Shown here piece after piece: positions 26,401-33,501 of a stretch of 64,000 bases of DNA. How positions within the stretch are numbered: position 1 is the stretch's first letter; the number at the start of each line of letters is the position of its first letter. The position numbers and the translations under genes were made by a program. The stretch is from JABDMH01 sp965223165 (GTDB lineage Bacteria; Bacteroidota; Bacteroidia; Chitinophagales; Saprospiraceae), in NCBI GenBank assembly GCA_965223165.1, contig CBDCVQ010000019.1:434001-498000 (forward strand), in the 5' to 3' direction. Under the pieces are notes generated by a model that had not been told where the DNA came from, searched no databases, and saw only the letters and a list, made by a program, of their open reading frames with translations.

Positions 26401-26660
26401 GAGACCAAAGATCCCCGCCAACATTACAACTAAGCGTCAATTAACGGTTAGCAAATCCATCCTCCGGTCGCGGATAAACGCAGGGCAAAATCTGGCCTGC
26501 TGCTGAAACCAAAGATCCCCGCTATCACTGCAACTAAGCGTCAATTAACGGTTAGCAGATCCCTTCTCCCGTCGCAGAATAGCGCAGGGCAAAATCTGGC
26601 CTAGCGCCGAGGCCAAAGATCCCCGCCACCAGTACACCGAAGCGTCAATTAACGGTTAGC
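23414..26660 (+). repeat. tandem array B3, 31 units of 103-106 bp with higher-order repeats
   Basis: GTC/GAC core positions run from 23512 (23617, 23721, 23825, 23928, ...) to 26644, with every spacing 103-106 bp. Left-arm variants CTAACCGT, CTAAGCGT and CTAACCGA alternate, while AATTAACGGTTAGC is nearly invariant. A block near 23,780-24,420 recurs near 24,930-25,570 (offset about 1152 bp = 11 units), and a two-unit block near 26,036 recurs 209 bp later. This 3.2 kb holds no supportable gene; repeated short open frames arise because the period is close to a multiple of three. Confidence 0.95.
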
Positions 26661-26747
26661 CAGACGACACCTCCTCGCCACCTCCCTACCGCCGTATGCC
26701 CGCCGCGCTTGCACTCTCCTCCCATCGATATTTTCTATTTTACATGC

Positions 26748-27491
26748 ATGAGGATCATCCTGGCGTGGCTATCCATTTGTTTGTCCTGCAGCTGTACTGC
26801 CCCCAAGAAAATGATCCCGGCTATAGAGCAGGCAAAGCAGATGTGGCAGGGATCACTGACAGCCGATGCTGGTCCACTCTATCTGGCGCATGGAGGCCTG
26901 TTTCTGGAAGGGCAGTTTCATCACGGCGCTGCCTCCATCGGCCCGCCACTCGAAGCTTGGCGCACGACTTCCGGCGACATTCGAAAGGTTCGGACGGAAG
27001 CTGCCGCAGCCCACGGACCACAGCATTACTTTGAAATGGGCCAATATCGGCTGGGCAACCAAGAGAGACATGCCTATGTGATCGCGTGGAAGAAAGTTGA
27101 CGATCAATGGTTGAGAGAATTTGAGGTGATCGACCCGAAGACCACCGGAAGTACTGTACCACCCGGCATTACCCAGGCCCGTACCAAATGGGTCGAGCTA
27201 TCCAATGCACACGATCACGGCAAGTTAGTGGAGGAGATCTACACCGCCGACGCCATCTACTTTAATAATGGCCAAGTAGACCAGGGGACCCTCCCAATTA
27301 GCCAACGCTATGCGTATATGTCCAGCCCAAACTGGCATATTTCACTCCATCCCATACATGTGATGCCGGTACAGGACGACTTGTGTTATGAGATCGGGAA
27401 ATATGTCAGTAATGGCGAGGGACATTATTTACTGATTTGGCAAAAACAAGTCGATGGCCACTGGCAGGCGCTCCTTGATTTTAATTTCTAA
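26748..27491 (+). CDS. lipoprotein with two NTF2/DUF4440-like halves
   Basis: A 247-residue protein starting at ATG 26748, which gives a short signal peptide with a Cys-rich lipobox ('LSICLSCSC'). The two halves resemble each other: each contains a stretch such as 'GGLFLEGQFHHG' or 'ADAIYFNNGQVDQG', then 'YVIAWKKVDDQW' or 'LLIWQKQVDGHW'. This suggests two SnoaL/DUF4440-like domains in tandem. The family forms small-molecule-binding cones; no ligand can be named. It begins 88 bp after the repeat array. Confidence 0.7.
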   Translation: MRIILAWLSICLSCSCTAPKKMIPAIEQAKQMWQGSLTADAGPLYLAHGGLFLEGQFHHGAASIGPPLEAWRTTSGDIRKVRTEAAAAHGPQHYFEMGQYRLGNQERHAYVIAWKKVDDQWLREFEVIDPKTTGSTVPPGITQARTKWVELSNAHDHGKLVEEIYTADAIYFNNGQVDQGTLPISQRYAYMSSPNWHISLHPIHVMPVQDDLCYEIGKYVSNGEGHYLLIWQKQVDGHWQALLDFNF

Positions 27492-27523
27492 GATCCTTGT
27501 TGGGGCGATAATAGTCTCCAAGC

Positions 27524-28408
27524 ATGAAAGCCATTCCGTTCAGAATACCAAAGGCATCCGAAACTTCAATCAGGATACAGGTAGATGAAGGTGACCACTT
27601 CTACAGTCGGTTGCATTATCATCCAGAGTTTCAGATCACAGCGGTCGTCAAAGGAGAAGGCCTCTTGCACGTAGGTAGCAGTTTTGCACATTTTCAGGAT
27701 GGCGACGTATTTGTGATCGGTGGTCAAGTACCGCATCTATTCAAAAGCACACCCACCTATTTTAGCGAAGATAGTCCCGGTGTGCATGCGGTTTCGCTTT
27801 TTTTCCATCGTCACTCCTTCGGTCCATCTTTCTTTGCCTTGCCTGAGTTGAAATCGGTTCGAGTCCTTCTCGATAGAGCCTCCAGGGGCATTAAGCTTGC
27901 GAAAGAAAATCGGGACCATATGTTTCAGAAGATCATGTCCCTAGCTCAATCTGAAGGCTTTAGCAGATTGCGTGAATTCTGGATGCTCTTGGATGAAATG
28001 GCAGAATCCAGCCAACTGGAATTTATAAACAGTACGGTGTATGCGCTGCAATCGCACGAGGCAAAGGGCGACCGCATGAACCGGATCTTCCAGTACTCGA
28101 TATCACATATGGGCAAGCCCATCTCCGTCTCGGAGATCGCTGACATTGCTCACCTGAGTACCTCCCAATTCAGCCGATACTTCAAGTTGCATACGGGCAA
28201 AACATATATTCAATTCTTAACCGAAATGCGCGTTGAGTCTGCGTGCACGCAATTGCAAGTGGACGACCGCTCCATCGAGGCGATTGCCCATGACGTAGGT
28301 TTTGCTAATCTGTCCAATTTCAACCGACAGTTTCGTCGCCTGAAGGGCTTGACACCATCGGCGTATCGAAAGAAGACCATTGGAAATACGGGAGATCATC
28401 TTACCTGA
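27524..28408 (+). CDS. AraC family transcriptional regulator with cupin sensor domain
   Basis: A 294-residue regulator. The N-terminal cupin ('HYHPEFQITAVVKGEGLLHV', 'FQDGDVFVIGGQVPHLF') would bind a small ligand. The C-terminal double helix-turn-helix reads 'VSEIADIAHLSTSQFSRYFK' and 'IEAIAHDVGFANLSNFNRQF', ending with the usual 'KGLTPSAYRKK'. It is convergent with the hydroxyproline cluster and its last 13 bases overlap the 3' end of the FAD oxidase gene. Control of that cluster is plausible from position but not shown. Confidence 0.9.
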   Translation: MKAIPFRIPKASETSIRIQVDEGDHFYSRLHYHPEFQITAVVKGEGLLHVGSSFAHFQDGDVFVIGGQVPHLFKSTPTYFSEDSPGVHAVSLFFHRHSFGPSFFALPELKSVRVLLDRASRGIKLAKENRDHMFQKIMSLAQSEGFSRLREFWMLLDEMAESSQLEFINSTVYALQSHEAKGDRMNRIFQYSISHMGKPISVSEIADIAHLSTSQFSRYFKLHTGKTYIQFLTEMRVESACTQLQVDDRSIEAIAHDVGFANLSNFNRQFRRLKGLTPSAYRKKTIGNTGDHLT

Positions 28409-29634
28409 AAGGGAATGGGCGAGATCGATGGCCGTCGCTGCATCACTAGTTCGCTGATGAGCTTTCCCGTGGCAGGACCCAGGCTCATGCCCATCATGCC
28501 GTGGCCGGCTGCCACGAAGAGATTGCCCATCTTCGGGTGTGGCCCGATATAAGGCAGTCCATCTGGTGTGCAAGGCCGAAATCCATGCCACACCTTGGTG
28601 GTGCGAGGGTTGGGCAAGGCAAGATTGGGAAAGTATTTGGGTACACTTTCAAGAATTCCCTGGACTCGACTACAGCTAATGTGGTGGGATAGCCCACTGA
28701 TCTCCAAGGTGCCGCCAATGCGCAGTTCATCACCCATGGGTGTGATCGCAACCTTGGCTTCCGTCAAGATTGTGGGGATACGTAGGCAGGAAGGAGGCTT
28801 GGACGTCGTCATTGAATAGCCCTTGCCGGGTTGCAACAACAATTTCAATCCCAACTGCTTTAGGAGCAAAGGTGTCCAGCTCCCGGCTGCAAGAAGTACC
28901 TGTTTTGTAGGTAGACTCTCGCCCGATTCCAAACGGATCGCTCGAACTTGACCCCCTAAGACGTCGAAGCCCGTGACTTTTTGACCCAATTTAAACTGGA
29001 CCCCATCAGCACGCAGGCGATCGCTGATCTGCCGCATAAACCGATGCGGATGTAGGTGGGCATCCTCCAAAAAATGTATTCCCCCCAGGGCCGTTGTGCT
29101 CAGTTCTGGCTCCAGCCGCTTGAGCGCATCCCGATCTAAGATGTCTACTCGCACGCCCAGCTCCTGGGCCATTTCGGCCATCTCGATCTCTTCTCCCTGC
29201 TGCGCCTGGGTACGATAGAGCATCATCAGGCCCTTCTCCTCATAGTCAAAGGACAATGCCGAGTCAGCAGCCAACTCCTCGTACAAACGCTTGCTCCACT
29301 GGTTAAACTCCAGCAGGACCGGCATGGCCTGACGCACGTGCCTTTCGCTGCAGGCACGGTAGAACGTCCAGATCCATTTGATCAACTCCCAGTCCAGTCT
29401 GGGACGAATAAAAAAGGGACTCTTGGCGCTGAACATCCAGCGGATCCCTTGTCGAATAACCCCTGGCGAAGCCAGCGGCACAAAGTGACTCGGGACAATC
29501 ATGCCTGCATTGCCATGGGAAGTCCCATCCGAAAGGTCGGTCCGGTCCACAATGGTGATGTCCACTCCCTGCTTCCGAAGGTACCAGGCTGCACATAAGC
29601 CCACGACACCGCCACCGATGATATGCACGTGCAT
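28396..29634 (-). CDS. FAD-dependent D-amino-acid dehydrogenase, likely D-hydroxyproline dehydrogenase
   Basis: A 412-residue DAO/DadA-type flavoprotein with the N-terminal FAD motif 'IIGGGVVGLCAAWYLRKQG' and the C-terminal 'FVAAGHGMMGMSLGPATGKL'. Together with its two neighbours, a hydroxyproline 2-epimerase and a pyrroline-hydroxycarboxylate deaminase, it fits the step that oxidises cis-4-hydroxy-D-proline to 1-pyrroline-4-hydroxy-2-carboxylate. On sequence alone it could oxidise another D-amino acid. It starts 1 bp after the epimerase stop. Confidence 0.83.
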   Translation of the reverse strand: MHVHIIGGGVVGLCAAWYLRKQGVDITIVDRTDLSDGTSHGNAGMIVPSHFVPLASPGVIRQGIRWMFSAKSPFFIRPRLDWELIKWIWTFYRACSERHVRQAMPVLLEFNQWSKRLYEELAADSALSFDYEEKGLMMLYRTQAQQGEEIEMAEMAQELGVRVDILDRDALKRLEPELSTTALGGIHFLEDAHLHPHRFMRQISDRLRADGVQFKLGQKVTGFDVLGGQVRAIRLESGESLPTKQVLLAAGSWTPLLLKQLGLKLLLQPGKGYSMTTSKPPSCLRIPTILTEAKVAITPMGDELRIGGTLEISGLSHHISCSRVQGILESVPKYFPNLALPNPRTTKVWHGFRPCTPDGLPYIGPHPKMGNLFVAAGHGMMGMSLGPATGKLISELVMQRRPSISPIPFQVR

Positions 29635-29635
29635 G

Positions 29636-30637
29636 CTAGATCACTTGAAATCCGTGGGCGTAGGGATCGTCCTCGTCGTCGATGATGATTTCATTGTAGC
29701 CCGTGATTTTTGCCCAGCCCTCAATACTGGGTACAATAGCATCGAAGGGGCCACACCGAACGTTCTCCTCCACCCTACCGACAAAGGTCGATCCGATGAA
29801 GCTCTCATGCACAAAAGTATCACCGACCGCCAGCCTTCCCTGGGCAGCCCATTGAGCCATGCGTGCAGAGGTTCCCGTGCCACAAGGCGAACGATCAATT
29901 GCTTTATCGCCGTAGAAGACAGCATTGCGAGCGTCCGCGTTGGCAGTCAAAGGTTTGCCGGTCCAGAGCATATGACTGAGGCCCTGGATCGAGTCATCCA
30001 GGGGGTGTTGAAATGTATACTTGTCATTGAGCCGCTGACGCACCACTGGACTCCATCGGATCAAATCGCTCGCAGTATAATGTTCAATGCCTGCAAAGTT
30101 TTCCTGTACATCAACGATCGCGTAGAAGTTGCCACCGTAGCCCACGTCAATCTGCAATGCGCCCAGGTCCGGGCACTCGGCTGTGAGATTGGACTTGTAC
30201 AAAAATGAAGGTACGTTCACAATGCGTACGGAGACCACTTTGCCCCGCTCTTGGCGATAGTCCGCATGGACCAAACCTGCTGGTGTCTCCAGCCGCAACT
30301 GACCCGGCTGCTTGGGGGTCACGAGGCCTTCTTCCAGCATGATGGTAACCGTGCCGATGGCACCATGACCACACATCGGCAGGCATCCGCTGGTCTCGAT
30401 AAATAGAATCCCCACATCATTGGCCGGATCCTCGGGTGGATAAAGGATCGACCCGGACATCATATCGTGGCCCCGAGGCTCAAACATGAGGCCCTTGCGG
30501 ATCCAGTCATACGCATCCAGAAAGTGGAGACGTTTCTCGCGCATGGTCTTGCCCTTGAGATCGGGTCCACCGGCGCGTACCAGACGCACGGGATTGCCAC
30601 ATGTGTGTGCGTCAATGCAAGAAAAGACGCTTCTCAT
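29636..30637 (-). CDS. 4-hydroxyproline 2-epimerase (proline racemase family)
   Basis: A 333-residue member of the proline racemase family. Both catalytic Cys residues are present: Cys89 in 'LPMCGHGAIGT' and one near residue 255 in 'DRSPCGTGTSA'. Two Cys indicate epimerase or racemase activity; the related dehydratases have Thr at the second place. The expected reaction is trans-4-hydroxy-L-proline to cis-4-hydroxy-D-proline. It overlaps the preceding deaminase gene by 4 bp and is followed by the FAD enzyme. Proline racemase activity is the alternative, less likely in this context. Confidence 0.88.
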   Translation of the reverse strand: MRSVFSCIDAHTCGNPVRLVRAGGPDLKGKTMREKRLHFLDAYDWIRKGLMFEPRGHDMMSGSILYPPEDPANDVGILFIETSGCLPMCGHGAIGTVTIMLEEGLVTPKQPGQLRLETPAGLVHADYRQERGKVVSVRIVNVPSFLYKSNLTAECPDLGALQIDVGYGGNFYAIVDVQENFAGIEHYTASDLIRWSPVVRQRLNDKYTFQHPLDDSIQGLSHMLWTGKPLTANADARNAVFYGDKAIDRSPCGTGTSARMAQWAAQGRLAVGDTFVHESFIGSTFVGRVEENVRCGPFDAIVPSIEGWAKITGYNEIIIDDEDDPYAHGFQVI

Positions 30638-31569
30638 GCAGGCGAACCAATCTCCAAATCAAGATAGTTGGGCAGGGAGGGTCTGGCAGCCAGCCCATCC
30701 TTCAATATCTTAAGCACGCGTTCACGCTCGGCCCCACGTAGAGGTTTGCGAGGTGCCCGAACATGTTCCGTGCCGATGCCGGTCTGTACTTCTGCCAGCT
30801 TGATATTTTGCACCAATTGTGGGCTGATGTCCAGTTCCAAAATCGGCAAGAACCACCGGTAGATGTCCCGGGCCTCATCGATACGACCCGCTTTGGTCAA
30901 ACGATAGATCGCCACCGTCTCGTGCGGAAAGGCATCTACCAGACCTGCGACCCAGCCATCCGCCCCCATGATGAGGGACTCCATCGCCAGCGTGTCCACG
31001 CCGCAAAGGATCTGATAGCGATCGCCAAATCGGTTGCGCATCCTCGTGACATTGGAAATGTCGCGGGTACTCTCCTTGACCGCCCTGATATTTGACTGAT
31101 CCAGAAAGGAGTCAAAGTGGCGCAAGGTGATCTCGATCTTGTAGTCTACCGGATTATTATACACGAGAATAGGTAGCGAGGTCTCCCGAGCCACCTCCAG
31201 GAAAAACTCCCCGACCTCGGCATGGGTGGGTTTATACATCATCGGAGGAAGGAGCATAAGACCGTGGGCCCCACCGGCTTCGGCTTTTTTGGCCAGTGCA
31301 ATTGCCTGGTGAGTCGAGCCCTCGGCAATGTTGACGATCACATCAATCTGATCACCGACACTGTCCAAGGATGCGGCCAGCAGATCCAGTCGTTCTTCGT
31401 GCGTGATGGTGCTGCTTTCGCCTAACGATCCGCCGATGATGATCCCGTCGATGCCGGCCTCTACCTGCACGTTGACATTGCGAATGAAGCCATCGACATC
31501 CAAATCGCCGTTGGCGTGAAATTTTGTGGTGACGGCGGGATAGACTCCTCGCCAGGATACTTGTCTCAT
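30634..31569 (-). CDS. 1-pyrroline-4-hydroxy-2-carboxylate deaminase (DapA family)
   Basis: A 311-residue DapA-superfamily enzyme. The Schiff-base Lys is in 'IRAVKESTRD', the Tyr in 'LPILVYNNPVDYK', and the glycine-rich loop is 'IIGGSLGESSTIT'. In the hydroxyproline pathway this protein deaminates pyrroline-4-hydroxy-2-carboxylate to 2-oxoglutarate semialdehyde. It is first in the three-gene minus-strand cluster, with a TACCTTTG box just upstream. A dihydrodipicolinate synthase role is unlikely given the neighbours. Confidence 0.85.
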   Translation of the reverse strand: MRQVSWRGVYPAVTTKFHANGDLDVDGFIRNVNVQVEAGIDGIIIGGSLGESSTITHEERLDLLAASLDSVGDQIDVIVNIAEGSTHQAIALAKKAEAGGAHGLMLLPPMMYKPTHAEVGEFFLEVARETSLPILVYNNPVDYKIEITLRHFDSFLDQSNIRAVKESTRDISNVTRMRNRFGDRYQILCGVDTLAMESLIMGADGWVAGLVDAFPHETVAIYRLTKAGRIDEARDIYRWFLPILELDISPQLVQNIKLAEVQTGIGTEHVRAPRKPLRGAERERVLKILKDGLAARPSLPNYLDLEIGSPA

Positions 31570-31591
31570 TTTGGTTTAGTTAATCTTTAGA

Positions 31592-31599
31592 CAAAGGTA
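31592..31599 (-). promoter_or_regulatory. -7 promoter box of the hydroxyproline cluster
   Basis: On the minus strand the sequence is TACCTTTG, an exact TAnnTTTG, 23 bp upstream of the deaminase ATG. No clear TTG is found at the -33 spacing, so the promoter may need an activator. Confidence 0.45.
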
Positions 31600-31751
31600 G
31601 TGGTCTCAGTGGTATGATACTGGCAGGATAATGGGGTGTTATGGTACTATTGTGCTATTGTCGGCTTCTGAGGGAGCAACACCTTGGGGTATCTGACATA
31701 TTCAAGAACTTTCAAATGCAATATTATTCATACTCTTAGGCCAATTATCAC

Positions 31752-31866
31752 TATTTTTCTCGTTTAGGGTCCATACATAACCATTTTTCACGCTTAAGAG
31801 TCATTTTTCACTATCTTGTAATTGTTTTTCATGCTTAGTCTTCATGTATAATCACTTTTCACGCCA
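31752..31866 (+). repeat. degenerate TTTTTCACGCTTA repeats upstream of the Fic gene
   Basis: The strings TTTTTCTCGTTTA, TTTTTCACGCTTA, TTTTTCACTATCT, TTTTTCATGCTTA and CTTTTCACGCCA occur about 20-30 bp apart in the A+T-rich stretch ahead of the Fic gene. They could be binding sites. The rest of 31570-31891 holds no gene. Confidence 0.45.
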
Positions 31867-31891
31867 AGTGAACACATTTCATGGGCGGGCC

Positions 31892-33382
31892 ATGCCTGAA
31901 AGCGGCCACCTAATAGGCTATGCCTTGTTGATAGATTATATATCGTACCGATCGTCGGTCGCCGTGCCCCTCCCCCATCAACTTGCGATGGCCACTGACA
32001 AGTTCCAGCGCTATGACAAAGGCCTGTGGCGGGTGTTCACCAAGCGACACCGGCCGGGCCCACATCTTCAAGATCACTTAACCTTCGCCTTGAAGCACGA
32101 ACCACTCGATCTATATGTGCTCAAGGCTTTCTTTCTGACATCAGGTGAGGAGGTCATCTTGAACATGCTCGTTGCTCAGCCCACTGGAAGATATGCTCGG
32201 AAGGCTTGGTTCCTCTTTGAGTGGCTGTTGCAGACAAAAATTGACTGGCCAGACCTAAAAAGAGGTACCTATGTCGACGTTCTCAACTCAAAACTGCAGT
32301 TTGTCGGACCCTCGGTCCCATCATCCAGACACCGGATCAGAAACAATTTGCCGGGTACCCCACAGTTCTGTCCACTCGTTCGCAAGACCGGTACCCTTGC
32401 TGCCTTCACCACAGAAAAAATGCAGGTTTCCGTCGGCGAAGGTGCGCAGAGAGGGTACCAGCAGTTTGTGCGTAGAGTCTCAGCCTTTATGCTACTCAAG
32501 GATTCCAAGGCCTCCTTTGATATAGAGGGTGACACACCACCACAGCGAAAAGCCACTGATTGGGCGCAGGAAATAGGAAAGGCTGGAAGTGATCCGCTTA
32601 CCATACCGGAAATCAACAGGCTTCAACAGTTAGTGCTCGGCCCAAAAAAATTGAAGCACATGGGTGTCCGACAGGAAGAAGGCTTCATAGGTGAACATGA
32701 CCGGGATTCCTTCGAACCGGTGCCGGAGCATATTTCTGCTCGAGCCATCGATCTGCCGTCCCTACTCCAAGGGCTGCTAGAGACTAATCAACTTCTGGAG
32801 GATTCCGACTATGATGCGGTGCTGGCAGCAGCGACTGTCGGTTTTGGTTTTGTATTCATACATCCCCTGGCAGATGGCAACGGGCGTATTCATCGCTACA
32901 TCATTCATCATGTCCTTGCAAGGAAACACTTCACCGACTCGAAGATCATTTTTCCCATCTCCGCAGTTATGTTGGATCGAATAAACGACTATCGGGAGGC
33001 GTTGCAGCAATATTCGAGGCCTAGGCTAAAATGCATCCAATGGAAATCCAGCCGTGACCGCAACATCGAGATCATAAATGATACTGCAGATCTCTATCGA
33101 TTCTACGACTTGACACCCCAGGCTGAGTTTCTTTATGAATGCGTCAAGGAAACCATCGCAAACATAATTCCACGAGAAATCCAGTATCTCCGCAATTATG
33201 ACATACTCACGAAATTACTGCATGAGATCATTTCCTTGCCGGATACGAAATTGGATCTTCTGATCAAAATGCTGCATCAAAACAATGGCCGTTTATCTCG
33301 CCGAAAATGGCAGCGGCATTTCAGTGAGCTATCAGAAGATGATGTGGGGTCCGTGGAAGAGGCTTATTCAGAAGTATTCTAG
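31892..33382 (+). CDS. Fic family protein, class II autoinhibited type
   Basis: A 496-residue Fic enzyme, which would transfer AMP or another nucleotide part to a target protein. The active-site motif 'HPLADGNGRIHR' starts at about residue 324; the catalytic His and the DGN-GR loop are intact. An inhibitory helix motif SFDIEG ([S/T]xxxE[G/N]) at residues 208-213, before the Fic core, marks class II with self-inhibition. A C-terminal region of about 120 residues follows. The start at ATG 31892 is preferred because the ATG at 31844 lies within the upstream repeats. No antitoxin gene is adjacent, in line with built-in inhibition. Confidence 0.88.
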   Translation: MPESGHLIGYALLIDYISYRSSVAVPLPHQLAMATDKFQRYDKGLWRVFTKRHRPGPHLQDHLTFALKHEPLDLYVLKAFFLTSGEEVILNMLVAQPTGRYARKAWFLFEWLLQTKIDWPDLKRGTYVDVLNSKLQFVGPSVPSSRHRIRNNLPGTPQFCPLVRKTGTLAAFTTEKMQVSVGEGAQRGYQQFVRRVSAFMLLKDSKASFDIEGDTPPQRKATDWAQEIGKAGSDPLTIPEINRLQQLVLGPKKLKHMGVRQEEGFIGEHDRDSFEPVPEHISARAIDLPSLLQGLLETNQLLEDSDYDAVLAAATVGFGFVFIHPLADGNGRIHRYIIHHVLARKHFTDSKIIFPISAVMLDRINDYREALQQYSRPRLKCIQWKSSRDRNIEIINDTADLYRFYDLTPQAEFLYECVKETIANIIPREIQYLRNYDILTKLLHEIISLPDTKLDLLIKMLHQNNGRLSRRKWQRHFSELSEDDVGSVEEAYSEVF

Positions 33383-33501
33383 CGCATCCTAATTTCCCGC
33401 GGCATCCGGCACGATCTCACGCCCTTGCCCAGAGCGAATCTTCCTGCAGCTCAAGCAGATCAACCAAGAGGGCGTGCTCACAGAGCCCAGATTATCTACC
33501 C

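Noticed and set aside
15461..26660. CRISPR array
   Set aside because: Units are about 105 bp, the 'spacers' are near-copies of each other, and no cas gene is present.
15461..26660. Integron attC cassette array
   Set aside because: The core has an inverted repeat, but there is no GTTRRRY end on inspection, no integrase gene and no cassette genes between the cores.
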